DNA of 64,000 nucleotides from CTSOIL-112 sp964293815 (GCA_964293815.1 CAXYYC010000008.1:6192-70191); one strand, 5' to 3'; counted from the stretch's first letter, positions 42,495 through 52,773 are shown. Numbers and translations are program-made. The notes: generated from the sequence alone by a model not told the origin.

Positions 42495-43607
42495 TCAAAC
42501 ATCGCTATAAACGTTTTTAATACCCGCAACTTGCAAACAGATTTTCGCCACATCCGCCGTCGCATTGGGCTTGGCCACCGTGCGTGCATTCGTCGCCTGT
42601 CGGCTCAATTGTTCGCGGTTCAAACCGCGCAACAGCTCTGCCAAATGCGCCGGCGTCAATTCGGTTTGCGGCAACAATTGCCCCGCACCCGCATCAACCA
42701 ATAATTGTGCGTTCGCAGTTTGATGATCGTCCACTGCCGCCGGAAACGGCACCATAATGCTCGGCACGCCCGCCGCTGCCAATTCGGATACCGTCATCGC
42801 ACCGGCGCGGCAAATCAGCAGATCCACCTCAGCGTACAAGGCCGCCATGTCGTCCACGAATGGCACGCACTGCGCCTGCACACCGGCCTCTTGATAATTG
42901 CGACGCAGTGTATCAATCAATTTTTCACCCGCCTGATGCACCACATCAGGGCGCTCGTTCTCGTTTAATAACGCCAGTGCCTTTGGCACGTTTTCGTTCA
43001 ACGCCTGCGCACCCAAACTGCCGCCGATCACCGCCAATTTCAGCGTGCCAGAGCGTGTGGCAAAGCGCGCTTGCGGTTCAGGCAAATCCGCAATCACGCT
43101 TTTCACCGGATTACCGACCCATTCACCGCCCTCAAATACATTCGGAAAGCCAGTCAAAATCCGGCTGGCCATTTTTGCCAATAATTTATTCGACATGCCG
43201 GCAATCGAATTTTGCTCATGCAATACAATCGGAATGCCGGTCAATTTCGCGGTCAAACCACCTGGCACGGTGATGTAGCCGCCCATACCGAGCACCACAT
43301 GCGGACGCACTTTTTGCAGCACTTTGCGCGTCTGTGCAATCGCTTTGAGCAATTTAAACGGCGCCAGCGCCAAGGTTTTCACGCCCTTGCCACGAACACC
43401 GCTGAAGTCCACGCTGTTAAATTCATAACCATATTTCGGCACGAGACGCGCCTCCATCGAGTCCGCCGCGCCACCGAGCCACGATACTTTGTGCCCCGCA
43501 TCAACCAAAGTCTGCGCTACCGCCAAACCGGGCATGATGTGACCGCCGGTACCGCCGGCCATAATCAAAATCGTCCGAGGTCGTTGTGTTGTCTTCGTGG
43601 TACTCAT
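42495..43607 (-). CDS. murG: Lipid II synthase (undecaprenyl-PP-MurNAc-pentapeptide GlcNAc transferase)
   Basis: Peripheral inner-membrane glycosyltransferase that converts lipid I to lipid II. The 370-aa GT-B enzyme shows the glycine-rich IMAGGTGGHIMPGLAVAQ, VLGMGGYITVPGG, VLHEQNSIAGMSNK, the second glycine-rich loop VIGGSLGAQALN and the UDP-GlcNAc segment ICRAGAMTVSELAAAGVPSI. It overlaps ftsW by 4 bp (ATGA). It is followed by murC after 25 bp. Confidence 0.97.
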   Translation of the reverse strand: MSTTKTTQRPRTILIMAGGTGGHIMPGLAVAQTLVDAGHKVSWLGGAADSMEARLVPKYGYEFNSVDFSGVRGKGVKTLALAPFKLLKAIAQTRKVLQKVRPHVVLGMGGYITVPGGLTAKLTGIPIVLHEQNSIAGMSNKLLAKMASRILTGFPNVFEGGEWVGNPVKSVIADLPEPQARFATRSGTLKLAVIGGSLGAQALNENVPKALALLNENERPDVVHQAGEKLIDTLRRNYQEAGVQAQCVPFVDDMAALYAEVDLLICRAGAMTVSELAAAGVPSIMVPFPAAVDDHQTANAQLLVDAGAGQLLPQTELTPAHLAELLRGLNREQLSRQATNARTVAKPNATADVAKICLQVAGIKNVYSDV

Positions 43608-44830
43608 ACCGGTTCTCCACGTTTCAAGCGTCGATTCTCATAATCCACACGCAAAACAAATGCCATTGCCAAGCAGTTGAACAGCAAAGCGCTACCGCCG
43701 TAGCTGATGAACGGCAGAGTTAGCCCCTTGGTCGGCAACATCCCCATATTCACACCCATATTGATAAACCCTTGCACGCCAAGCCAAATACCCACGCCTT
43801 GCGTTGCCAGCGCTTGAAAATTGCGCTCAAACGCCATGGACTCGCGCGCCACCATAAAAATTTTTCGCACCAACACCACAAACGCCACAATCACCACCCA
43901 AACGCCGAGCAAACCAAACTCTTCACCAACCACCGCCATGATGAAGTCGGTATGCGCCTCGGGCAGGTAAAACATTTTTTGCACCGAGCTACCCAAACCC
44001 TGCCCCCACAGCTCACCGCGACCAAAAGCAATCAATGACTGAGTCAACTGATACGCGCCGTTTTGCGCATTCTCATCCTTCCACGGATCCAAATAGGCAA
44101 AAATCCGTCGCGCACGCCACGGCGTCACGATCACCAGCGCCGCAAACGCCGCCACCATGCTGGCAAACAACGCGCCGAACACTTTAAAATTCACGCCGCC
44201 CAAGAAAATCACGCCCATGGTAATCACCGCGATCACCATCAGCGCACCCATGTCCGGCTCCAGCAGCAACAAAATCGACACCAAACCGAGCACCACGATC
44301 ATTGGCAAAACGCCTTTATTGAACACGCGCAGATCCTGATTTTTGCGCACACAATAATCCGCCACATAAATACACGCCGCCAACTTCATCATCTCGGATG
44401 GCTGAAAATTCATAAAGCCCAAAGGCAACCAGCGCCGCGCACCGTTCACACGCAAACCCACATGCGGAACCAGCACGATAATCAATAAAAACAGCGCAAT
44501 CAAAAACATCACCGGCGCGAGTTTTTGCCAATTGGCACTGCTCACGTTAAACGCAAAAATCGCTGCACCAAAACCCACTGCCAAGCTCAAACCATGCCGA
44601 ATAAAAAAGTGATAACGCGAATAATTGTGAAACTTCGGCGAATCCGGCAAAGCAATGCTGGCCGAATACACCATAATCAAGCCAAAAAACATCAACAATA
44701 TCGGAATCCACAGCAACACCGGATCGACCTCTTGCCAAGCCTGCGTGCGCAAACGACGGACGCGATGCTCATAGCCATCACTCCGTTGTTCTGCCCGTCG
44801 CTCCAAGCCCAACACATCCAATATCCGCAT
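43604..44830 (-). CDS. ftsW: Septal peptidoglycan polymerase FtsW (SEDS family)
   Basis: Polytopic SEDS-family glycosyltransferase that polymerises lipid II at the septum together with FtsI. The 408-aa protein has about ten transmembrane helices. Marks are VYSASIALPDSP in the first loop, RRWLPLGFMNFQPSEMMKLA (the conserved FQPSE-K region), LLLEPDMGALMV, ALIAFGRGELWGQGLGSSVQ, LPEAHTDFIMAVVGEEFG and LPFISYGGSALL. A TTG five codons upstream is possible; ATG 44828-44830 is preferred. A 72-bp gap separates it from murD. Confidence 0.95.
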   Translation of the reverse strand: MRILDVLGLERRAEQRSDGYEHRVRRLRTQAWQEVDPVLLWIPILLMFFGLIMVYSASIALPDSPKFHNYSRYHFFIRHGLSLAVGFGAAIFAFNVSSANWQKLAPVMFLIALFLLIIVLVPHVGLRVNGARRWLPLGFMNFQPSEMMKLAACIYVADYCVRKNQDLRVFNKGVLPMIVVLGLVSILLLLEPDMGALMVIAVITMGVIFLGGVNFKVFGALFASMVAAFAALVIVTPWRARRIFAYLDPWKDENAQNGAYQLTQSLIAFGRGELWGQGLGSSVQKMFYLPEAHTDFIMAVVGEEFGLLGVWVVIVAFVVLVRKIFMVARESMAFERNFQALATQGVGIWLGVQGFINMGVNMGMLPTKGLTLPFISYGGSALLFNCLAMAFVLRVDYENRRLKRGEPV

Positions 44831-44902
44831 AATGCTTATCCCCAAACACCGGCGTGATACTTAAACCACCACGCCCCTATCATTTACTTTTACCGTACCG
44901 GT

Positions 44903-46396
44903 TTAAACCTGACCGCAATCCTGCGCCCACTCACGCACCGCCGTGACAAACACCTCGGCGCGGTGCGCGTAATTTTTAAACATATCCAAGCTCGCACACG
45001 CCGGCGAAAGCAACACAGCCTGACCGCTCTGCGCACTCTGCGCCGCATAGCGGGTGGCGGCTTCGAGAGTCTCGAATTGCTGCATCGCCACGCCCGTGTC
45101 CTGCCACGCCTGCGCAATCGCCTCGGCATCTTTGCCAATCAGGCACACGCTGCGCACATGGGCTTTGACCGCCTCAGTCATCGGCGTGAAATCCTGCCCC
45201 TTACCGTCACCACCGGCGATCAACACGATGGGCTGACCCAATCCTTCAATCGCCGCCAGCGTCGCACCGACGTTCGTGCCTTTGGAATCGTCATAAAAAT
45301 CCACACCGTTGACATTCTGAATCCACTGCACGCGGTGCGGCTCACCGGCATAATCGCGCAAACCATGCAGCAATTTCGCCAGCGGCAAATCAATTGCGCG
45401 ACACAGCGCCAGCGCTGCCAATGCGTTCATCGCATTGTGACGCCCGCGAATGCGCAGAGCATCGGTTGGCATCAGGCGTTGCACGCTGATCGGCGTAGCC
45501 ACTTCCGCTTGACCGCGTTTTTTCTTCTCCACGCCGCTCTCATCCGCCAGCGCGACACTGAGCCATTCCATCGTTGCCGCGCTGTGTTTGCCTTCACGCC
45601 ACAGGCCGTATTGCCCTACGGCGGTCGGCACATTCACGCCAAAACTCAGCACGCGCGCATTCGGCTTGGCCATCGCATTCACAGCCGCATCATCGCGGTT
45701 CAGCACTTGTACCGTGTCCGCACCGAAAATCTGCGCCTTGGCCTGCGTGTATTCCGCCATGTCGGCGTGCCAGTCCAAATGATCCTGCGACAGGTTCAAT
45801 ACCGTCGCTGCATCTGGATTAAAGCCAATGGCGTTGCTTTGCGCGAACTGCAATTGGAAACTCGACAACTCCAGCACCCATACCTGCGGCAGCGCGTCCT
45901 GCTCCAACGCATCGCACAGCGCGTCCAGCATGGACGGGCTGATATTGCCCGCCGCGATCACGCTCACGCCCGCCGCGTGACACAAATGACGGGTCAACGA
46001 GGTCACGGTGGTTTTGCCATTGGTACCCGTCACCGCCAGCACCTTCGGCGCGTAAGCGTTCTGTCCATTCAACTCGTGCAATGCTCGGGTAAATACCGCC
46101 AGTTCGCCCAATACCGCAATGCCGCGCGCATTCGCCTGCGCAATAATCGTTTTGAGTGGCTCGGCGTGCGGGCTCAAGCCCGGACTGAGCAGCACTTCGC
46201 CCACGCCATCCAAATAATCCGCCGAAAAATCACCGCAATGCACGGTCACATCGGGATAACGCTGTGCAAACGCAGGCAAAGCCGCCGGAGATTGGCGCGA
46301 ATCGTACACAGACACCGGCGCAGCCGTGCGCGTCGCGTAGCGCACCATCGCCACGCCCGACTCACCCAAACCGATCACCAACTGCTTTTGTGTCAT
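44903..46396 (-). CDS. murD: UDP-N-acetylmuramoylalanine-D-glutamate ligase
   Basis: Adds D-glutamate to UDP-MurNAc-L-Ala. The 497-aa Mur ligase has VIGLGESGVAMVRYAT, LLSPGLSPHAEPL, the ATP loop AVTGTNGKTTVTSLTRHLC, LELSSFQLQ, NLSQDHLDWH and FYDDSKGTNVGATLAA. It is longer than the E. coli enzyme because of an insertion around residues 275-310 (GKHSAATMEWLSVALADE and a KKKRGQ stretch). ATG 46394-46396 is preferred over an upstream TTG. It is co-directional between mraY and ftsW. Confidence 0.96.
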   Translation of the reverse strand: MTQKQLVIGLGESGVAMVRYATRTAAPVSVYDSRQSPAALPAFAQRYPDVTVHCGDFSADYLDGVGEVLLSPGLSPHAEPLKTIIAQANARGIAVLGELAVFTRALHELNGQNAYAPKVLAVTGTNGKTTVTSLTRHLCHAAGVSVIAAGNISPSMLDALCDALEQDALPQVWVLELSSFQLQFAQSNAIGFNPDAATVLNLSQDHLDWHADMAEYTQAKAQIFGADTVQVLNRDDAAVNAMAKPNARVLSFGVNVPTAVGQYGLWREGKHSAATMEWLSVALADESGVEKKKRGQAEVATPISVQRLMPTDALRIRGRHNAMNALAALALCRAIDLPLAKLLHGLRDYAGEPHRVQWIQNVNGVDFYDDSKGTNVGATLAAIEGLGQPIVLIAGGDGKGQDFTPMTEAVKAHVRSVCLIGKDAEAIAQAWQDTGVAMQQFETLEAATRYAAQSAQSGQAVLLSPACASLDMFKNYAHRAEVFVTAVREWAQDCGQV

Positions 46397-46428
46397 TGTC
46401 TTATGCCCCAACTCAATACATCACTCAA

Positions 46429-47607
46429 TTAACGCAGTTTCAAACTGGCCAAACCGATCAATACCAACATCATGGTGATGATCCAAAAGCGCACCACGAC
46501 CTGCGTTTCGCGCCAACCTTTTTGCTCAAAATGATGGTGCAGCGGCGCCATCAATAAAATCCGTTTGCCGACGCCATAGCGTTTTTTGGTGTATTTGAAA
46601 TAAATCACCTGCAAAGCCACCGACAGCGTTTCCACCACAAACACACCACCCATAATGAACAACACCAATTCCTGACGCACAATCACCGCAATCGTACCGA
46701 GCGCACCACCGAGTGCCAACGCGCCCACGTCACCCATGAACACCTGCGCTGGATAAGCGTTGAACCACAAAAAGGCCAAGCCCGCACCGGCCATCGCCGC
46801 GCAGAATACCAACACCTCGCCCGCGCCTTTGATGTGCGGCAGGAGCAAATAACGCGAGTAATTGAAATTGCCTTCCACATAGGCAAAAATCCCCAGCGCC
46901 ACACCGACCATCACCGTCGGCATAATTGCCAAACCATCCAAACCGTCGGTCAGATTGACCGCATTACTCGTACCCACAATCACGAAGTAGGACAAAATCA
47001 TGAAGCCGAATACACCCAGCGGCATACTCACGGTTTTGAAAAACGGCACGATCAAATCCGCCTTATTCGGTAGCGGCATGGTCATACCGCTTTTGAGCCA
47101 TTCCCAAAACAGGCCAAAGGTTTGCAACTCTGACCCTGCGGACACCGAAAACGCCAAACCGACCGCCGCGATCACACCGATGATGGTTTGCCACATATAT
47201 TTTTCGCGGCTGGGCATACCATTTGGATCGCGGTTCACGATTTTGCGATAATCATCCGCCCAACCGACCCAGCCAAAGCCCATCGTCACCAGCATCAAAA
47301 TCCAAATAAAACGGTTGGACAAATCCGCCCACAGCAAGACCGAAATACCAATGGCGATCAAAATCAAGGCGCCGCCCATAGTCGGTGTGCCCTGTTTGAC
47401 CAAATGCGTTTGTGGCCCGTCGGTGCGTACTGCTTGACCGAATTTCATCTCCGCCAGACGACGAATCACGCGCGGCCCTGCCACCCAACCGATAATCAAA
47501 GCCGTGCCCATCGCCAGCAATGCACGCAAAGTCAGGTAATTGAACACCGCGAAAAACCGCAGTTCCGGTGACAATTGTGAGAGCCATTTGGCTAATTCCA
47601 GTAGCAT
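46429..47607 (-). CDS. mraY: Phospho-MurNAc-pentapeptide translocase
   Basis: Integral membrane enzyme that makes lipid I by moving phospho-MurNAc-pentapeptide to undecaprenyl phosphate. The 392-aa protein has about ten transmembrane helices. Conserved parts include HLVKQGTPTMGGALIL, GWVGWADDYRKIV (catalytic Asp pair), SNAVNLTDGLDGLAIMP, FLWFNAYPAQVFMGDVGALA (catalytic Asp) and MAPLHHHFEQKGWRETQVV. It is about 30 residues longer than the E. coli protein, mainly in loops. It lies 30 bp after the murE-murF fusion. Confidence 0.97.
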   Translation of the reverse strand: MLLELAKWLSQLSPELRFFAVFNYLTLRALLAMGTALIIGWVAGPRVIRRLAEMKFGQAVRTDGPQTHLVKQGTPTMGGALILIAIGISVLLWADLSNRFIWILMLVTMGFGWVGWADDYRKIVNRDPNGMPSREKYMWQTIIGVIAAVGLAFSVSAGSELQTFGLFWEWLKSGMTMPLPNKADLIVPFFKTVSMPLGVFGFMILSYFVIVGTSNAVNLTDGLDGLAIMPTVMVGVALGIFAYVEGNFNYSRYLLLPHIKGAGEVLVFCAAMAGAGLAFLWFNAYPAQVFMGDVGALALGGALGTIAVIVRQELVLFIMGGVFVVETLSVALQVIYFKYTKKRYGVGKRILLMAPLHHHFEQKGWRETQVVVRFWIITMMLVLIGLASLKLR

Positions 47608-47637
47608 GTGTGTTCCTTTTTAAACTTTTTTCAAACT

Positions 47638-50600
47638 TTATTGTTCTGTTGTTTCCGGCAAACTGCTTGCTTGAGCCGCCTGCGCTTGATTCATTTCCAG
47701 CAAGGCATCCACCACGCGCTCCATCCCCATAAACCGTGAACCTTTGACCAAAATCGTGTTGGCACCACTCTGAATGTGCGCGCGCACCACATCGGCCATC
47801 GCCGTCACGTCGTCAAAATGCTGCGCGCCCACGCCAAACGCCTGCGTCGCCTGACGCATCATTTCGCCCGTCGCCAACAATACATTCACACCGTGTTGCG
47901 CCGCATGTGCGCCGATCTCGGCGTGGAAAGCCTCACCGTCATCGCCCACTTCACCCATATCGCCGAGCACCAAAATTTTCCGCCCCGCCGCGTTGGCTAA
48001 CACATCAATCGCCGCCAATACCGAGTCAGGATTGGCGTTGTAGGTGTCGTCAATCAAAATCACGCTCTCACCCAAAGCCGCCAAACGGTGCGTTTGCAAG
48101 CGACCCTTGGCCGGTACGAAATTCGCCAAACCTTTGGCCACCGCATCCAGAGGTACGCCCATCGCGGTAGCGGCGGCGCACGCCGCCAAGGCGTTGTGTA
48201 CATTGTGCACACCCGGAATATTGATCTGCGTGGTGCATTGCCCCATCGGTGTGACCAACTGCACAGTGGAGGCGTACAAGCCCAATTCGTAGCGCGCGCT
48301 ATAGGCCGCGTGCGCTGCTGGATTCAGGCTAAATTCATGCGTCGCAACACCGCGCGCCTGCGCACGTTCACGCCAGATCGCGGCGTAGGTGTCATCGGCA
48401 GGGAACACCACCGCGCCGCCCTCAACCACGCTGTCAATCACATCGGCGTGCTCGTAAGCAACGGCTTCAACGGTCTGCATGAATTCTTGATGCTCGCGTT
48501 GGGCATTATTGATAATCGCTACGGTCGGCGCGACGATCGGCGCCAATTGTGCGGTTTCGCCCGGATGATTCATCCCCAATTCAATCACCGCCGCACGGTG
48601 GCTTTTGTTCATCTCCAGCAAAGTCAGTGGCAAGCCGATGTCGTTATTCAGATTGCCGCGCGTCGCCAGATAAGCGTCGTCAAACGCGGCGCGCATAATC
48701 GCCGACAGCATTTCTTTCACCGTGGTTTTGCCATTACTGCCCGTCACCACAGCGACCGGCACGTCAAATTGTGAGCGCCAACTTTTCGCCAAATCCTGCA
48801 AAGCTCGATGCGTGTCATCCACGATGATGTGCGGAATCGCAAAACCTTCCGGCACGCGCTCGGCCAATACGGCGGCGACTTGCCCCAGTTGCAATTTCGG
48901 CAAAAAGTCGTGCGCATCGAAACGCTCGCCTTTGAGCGCGATCAATAAATCGGTCGGCTGCATGGTGCGCGTGTCAATCGACACCCGCTTGAAACTGATG
49001 TGCTGACCATTGATGTCGCATGAACCCATTTGCTCGTCGGCGGTTTCTGCTGGTTCAGGAGCAGCACTCTTATTTGCCTCAGCCACCTCATTCACTATGG
49101 GCGCAGGCGTTGCGTTGCGCCACACGTTCAATGCCTCTTGCGCTTGTACCAAATCAGAATACGGATGTTTCACGCCCTGCACATCTTGGTACGGCTCATG
49201 TCCTTTACCGGCAATCAAGATCACATCAGCCACATCAGCGCGCGCCACCGTTTGATTGATCGCGCTTGGACGATGTACTTCCGACTGCACGCGTTCATTC
49301 ATAGTCATTCCTGCCAAAATATCGCGCACGATTGCTTCCGGCTCTTCGGTGCGCGGATTGTCCGAGGTCACGACCACGCGGTCAGCGATTTTTTGCGCAA
49401 TGGCGCCCATTTGCGGGCGCTTGCCCGGATCACGGTCACCACCGCAACCAAATACGCAGGTCAATTGGCCACCGCGTTGATGGGCAATCGGCAACAGCGC
49501 CGTCAAGGTTTTTTCCAAGGCATCCGGCGTGTGCGCAAAATCGACCACCACCAGCGGCTCGCCGTCACCGCCAAAGCGTTGCATCCGACCGGGCGCGGCG
49601 GCAATATCGGCGCAATCGGCCACGCATTCGGCCAAATTCAAGCCCAACGCCAGACACACGCCCAGCACGCCGAGCGTATTCATGACATTGAACTCACCGA
49701 CCAAACGCGAACGCACCTGATGCGCGACGCCATCGGTAGTCAAGGTGAACTGGGTCAATGCGCCGGATTGGTCAATCTCGCTCGCGTGTAAATAGTGTTT
49801 CACGCCATCAGGCTGCGGGTTCAAACCGTAACCAATCACGCGCACGCCGTATTGTTTGGCGATCTGCGCGTAGCGCAGACCCACTTCGTCGTCGGTATTG
49901 ATGACGGCGGTTTTGAGCGTGTTCCAAGTAAACAGGTGCGCTTTAGCAGCTTCGTAGCTCGCCATATCGCCGTGATAGTCCAAATGGTCACGCGACAGAT
50001 TGGTGAACAGCGCCACTTCATACGCGACGCCATTCACGCGCCCTTGTTCCAAAGCGTGTGAGGACACTTCCATCGCCATTGCTTTCGCGCCTTGCGCGCG
50101 CATATCGGCGAGGTAGCGGTGTACTTCAACCGCTTGCGGCGTGGTGAAGCCGGTTTCCTGCATCGCATCAGGGAAACCCACGCCCAGCGTGCCCATGATG
50201 CCGCACGGCAAATCATGTTTGGCTAAAATCTGCGCGAGCCATTGCGCGCTGGAGGTTTTGCCATTGGTGCCGGTAATCGCAATCATGCGCATGGCTTCCG
50301 ACGGCTTGCCATAGTAGCTGTGGGCAATATGCCCCGCCAAAACATTGAGTTGCGGTACGGCGCGCGCAGGAATCGTGAGCGGCGGCATGGTTTTGCCGTC
50401 TTGCCACAGCACCGCGCCTGCGCCATTTTGCAGCGCCACGTCCACATAAGTGCGACCGTCATGTTTGTCGCTGTTGGACGAGCGCGGATCAAACGCGTAG
50501 GCAACGAAGGCGTCGCCCGCTTCGATCTTGCGACTGTCGCTGGACAGGTGTTTTTTCTGCTGCGCGTAGTTACCCAGCGCCGATAAAACGTGTGTTAGTA

Positions 50601-50658
50601 CGGTCACTTGCTGTGCGCTGAGTTGATTGGCTCGGGTATTCATGGATTGGGTTTTCAT
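47638..50658 (-). CDS. murE/murF: Fused MurE-MurF: meso-DAP-adding ligase and D-Ala-D-Ala-adding ligase
   Basis: One 1006-aa polypeptide carries two successive Mur ligases. Residues from about 1 to 520 are MurE, with ATP loop AITGTNGKTSSAQWLA, NLSRDHLDYHGDM and the meso-diaminopimelate recognition motif DNPRTEEPE. An acidic Ala/Glu linker of about 25 residues follows. From about 545 to the end is MurF, with SIDTRTMQPTDLLIALKG, ATP loop VTGSNGKTTVKEML, ELGMNHPGE and DDTYNANPDSVLAAID. The fusion joins the third and last cytoplasmic ligation steps. Natural MurE-MurF fusions are known in Bordetella and other Burkholderiales. Its ATG overlaps the ftsI stop by 1 bp (TAATG). Confidence 0.97.
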   Translation of the reverse strand: MKTQSMNTRANQLSAQQVTVLTHVLSALGNYAQQKKHLSSDSRKIEAGDAFVAYAFDPRSSNSDKHDGRTYVDVALQNGAGAVLWQDGKTMPPLTIPARAVPQLNVLAGHIAHSYYGKPSEAMRMIAITGTNGKTSSAQWLAQILAKHDLPCGIMGTLGVGFPDAMQETGFTTPQAVEVHRYLADMRAQGAKAMAMEVSSHALEQGRVNGVAYEVALFTNLSRDHLDYHGDMASYEAAKAHLFTWNTLKTAVINTDDEVGLRYAQIAKQYGVRVIGYGLNPQPDGVKHYLHASEIDQSGALTQFTLTTDGVAHQVRSRLVGEFNVMNTLGVLGVCLALGLNLAECVADCADIAAAPGRMQRFGGDGEPLVVVDFAHTPDALEKTLTALLPIAHQRGGQLTCVFGCGGDRDPGKRPQMGAIAQKIADRVVVTSDNPRTEEPEAIVRDILAGMTMNERVQSEVHRPSAINQTVARADVADVILIAGKGHEPYQDVQGVKHPYSDLVQAQEALNVWRNATPAPIVNEVAEANKSAAPEPAETADEQMGSCDINGQHISFKRVSIDTRTMQPTDLLIALKGERFDAHDFLPKLQLGQVAAVLAERVPEGFAIPHIIVDDTHRALQDLAKSWRSQFDVPVAVVTGSNGKTTVKEMLSAIMRAAFDDAYLATRGNLNNDIGLPLTLLEMNKSHRAAVIELGMNHPGETAQLAPIVAPTVAIINNAQREHQEFMQTVEAVAYEHADVIDSVVEGGAVVFPADDTYAAIWRERAQARGVATHEFSLNPAAHAAYSARYELGLYASTVQLVTPMGQCTTQINIPGVHNVHNALAACAAATAMGVPLDAVAKGLANFVPAKGRLQTHRLAALGESVILIDDTYNANPDSVLAAIDVLANAAGRKILVLGDMGEVGDDGEAFHAEIGAHAAQHGVNVLLATGEMMRQATQAFGVGAQHFDDVTAMADVVRAHIQSGANTILVKGSRFMGMERVVDALLEMNQAQAAQASSLPETTEQ

Positions 50659-52403
50659 TACATGGCCTCCTCGATACCACCGTCTTGATTGATCGAGGTT
50701 TTATACGGTGCATCCGGTGTGACCGACAAAGTACGCAAGGTTTCTGACACAATTTGGCTAAAAATCGGCGCCGCCACCACACCACCGTAGTGGCCGTTCG
50801 CCGCTGGATCGTCTACCATCACCGCCACGACAATGCGCGGCTCACTCACTGGCGCGAGACCGGCAAAGGTCGCGACGTATTTGTTTTTGTTGTAGCCATT
50901 GCCCTCAACTTTATAGGCGGTACCGGTTTTGCCCGCGACGGTATAGCCGATGACCTGCGCACGCGGCGCTGTACCGCCCGGCTCAGTCGCCATGTGCATC
51001 ATGGTGCGCATTTCTTTGGCGGTTTCCGCAGAAAAAATCCGCTGACCGGGCACGGGATCAGGGCTGTCGCGTTTAATCAAGGTCAAGTCAATAATTTCGC
51101 CATCACGCGCAAACACGGTGTACGCATGCGTTAATTGCAACAGCGAAATCGCAATCCCGTGGCCATAGGACATGGTGGCTTGCTCAATCGGTTGCCAATT
51201 TTTATACGGGCGCAACAAACCGGCGGCCACACCGGGGAAGCCAATTTTGTACGGTTTGCCAAAGCCGAGCACCGTAAAGTTGTCCCACATCTCTTTCGGT
51301 TCGAGCATAAAGGCAATTTTGCTCGTGCCGATGTTTGAGGACTTTTGAATCACTTGTTGCACCGTTAGCGTCCCATTGGCGTGCGAATCGCTGATGGTGG
51401 CGTCGCCAATAGTCATTTTGCCGCCGCCGGTGGCAATCATGCTTTGCGGCTTGACCTTGCCTTTTTCCAGCGCAAGCGCGACGGTAAACGGCTTGAGCGT
51501 TGAACCCGGCTCAAAAATATCGGTCACGGCGCGGTTACGGATCAAGTCTCGATCCATATTTTTGCGCACATTCGGATCGTACGACGGATAGTTGGACAAA
51601 GCCAAAATCTCGCCCGTGCGCGTATCAATCACCATCGCCGAGGCGCTTTTCGCACGGTGGTAGTCAACCGCCTCACGCAAAGCGGTATGCACGATGTATT
51701 GCACGCGCGCGTCCAAAGACAAGTACACATCCTTGCCCGGATGCGCTTCGGTCATCACGCCTTCGTCCTCAATCACATTGCCCAAACGGTCACGCAGCAC
51801 TTTGCGCGCGCCAGGCTGACCTTGGATTTCTGTGTCGTAAACGGCTTCCAGTCCCTCTTGGCCTTCACCTTCGATATTGGTAAACCCCGTTAAATGCGCA
51901 AAAACCGCAGCTTGCGGGTAATCTCGTTTGACTTCTTTTTGGCTGTATACGCCGGGGATTTTCATTTCTTTAATCTGATCGGCGATTTCTTGCGGCACTT
52001 GCCGCCGCAGATAAACAAAGCGCTTATCATCCCGCGACACTTTTTTGCGAATCTCAGTAACGCTGATTTCCAATAGTTTGGACAGCTGATTTTCCTGCGC
52101 CGCACTCATTTTGACTTCTTCGGGAATCACCCAAATGGCACGCGCTGGTACGTTTGAGGCCAAAACCACGCCATTGCGATCATAAATTTTGCCACGCGGC
52201 GCGGGGATTTCGAGTAAACGCGAGTAGCGCGCCTCGCCTTTGCCTTGCAAAAATTCGTTGTCCAATAATTGAACCTTAATCGCCCACAACGCCAATGACG
52301 CCAGCGCAAAGGTCAACACCGCCAACATCAGGGTTGAGCGCCATGCCTCTAAAGGAAAGCTGTTTTTGTTGCTTTTTGTCGGAGCGTTGGATGACCAGTT
52401 CAT
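50658..52403 (-). CDS. ftsI: Septal transpeptidase FtsI (PBP3)
   Basis: Class B penicillin-binding protein that cross-links septal peptidoglycan with FtsW. The 581-aa protein has one N-terminal transmembrane helix (about residues 24-45), a dimerisation domain, and a transpeptidase domain with the three active-site motifs: STLK (in FEPGSTLKPFTVALALEKG), SSN (QKSSNIGTSKIAF) and KTG (VAGKTGTAYKVEG). It overlaps ftsL by 3 bp and the murE-murF fusion by 1 bp. Its size and order are normal for the dcw cluster. Confidence 0.97.
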   Translation of the reverse strand: MNWSSNAPTKSNKNSFPLEAWRSTLMLAVLTFALASLALWAIKVQLLDNEFLQGKGEARYSRLLEIPAPRGKIYDRNGVVLASNVPARAIWVIPEEVKMSAAQENQLSKLLEISVTEIRKKVSRDDKRFVYLRRQVPQEIADQIKEMKIPGVYSQKEVKRDYPQAAVFAHLTGFTNIEGEGQEGLEAVYDTEIQGQPGARKVLRDRLGNVIEDEGVMTEAHPGKDVYLSLDARVQYIVHTALREAVDYHRAKSASAMVIDTRTGEILALSNYPSYDPNVRKNMDRDLIRNRAVTDIFEPGSTLKPFTVALALEKGKVKPQSMIATGGGKMTIGDATISDSHANGTLTVQQVIQKSSNIGTSKIAFMLEPKEMWDNFTVLGFGKPYKIGFPGVAAGLLRPYKNWQPIEQATMSYGHGIAISLLQLTHAYTVFARDGEIIDLTLIKRDSPDPVPGQRIFSAETAKEMRTMMHMATEPGGTAPRAQVIGYTVAGKTGTAYKVEGNGYNKNKYVATFAGLAPVSEPRIVVAVMVDDPAANGHYGGVVAAPIFSQIVSETLRTLSVTPDAPYKTSINQDGGIEEAM

Positions 52404-52726
52404 GGCTTGGCTCCCGCAACGACAGGAACCGCAGCGCCATCAGCCGCGTTGGCGGTATTGGACTTAGGCGTCATATAGTAGGTTACGCTCGGATCAACCC
52501 GCTGCATGTCCTGACGGCTGACCACTTCGGCGATTTTGTCATTTTTCGCCGCCGAAACCTGCTGAACCTGACGGGTGCTCCATTCGATCTGTAATTGCTG
52601 CTCATGCGCACGCGCTTGCTCAAGCTGCGTATTGAACACACGAGACTGATGGCGCACGTTGATCACCATCATTGCCATAACAATGACTGCGCTCAACAGG
52701 ACGATGGAACTACGCCAGCTATACAT
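52400..52726 (-). CDS. ftsL: Cell division protein FtsL
   Basis: Small bitopic divisome protein, 108 aa: a short N-terminus, one transmembrane helix (SIVLLSAVIVMAMMVINV) and a periplasmic coiled-coil stretch (residues about 28-75, QLEQARAHEQQLQIEWSTRQ), followed by an Ala/Pro-rich tail. The family is poorly conserved, so the call leans on size, topology and position between rsmH and ftsI. The stop overlaps the ftsI start. Confidence 0.88.
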   Translation of the reverse strand: MYSWRSSIVLLSAVIVMAMMVINVRHQSRVFNTQLEQARAHEQQLQIEWSTRQVQQVSAAKNDKIAEVVSRQDMQRVDPSVTYYMTPKSNTANAADGAAVPVVAGAKP

Positions 52727-52773
52727 TAATATTCAACCTTTTTTACTCAAATCACCCGAAGGTGTTCAACTCA

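Noticed and set aside
44963..46432. A 489-codon ORF on the plus strand opposite murD
   Set aside because: It is a mirror of murD, rich in Arg and His as expected from antisense codon bias, with no start signal or family features.
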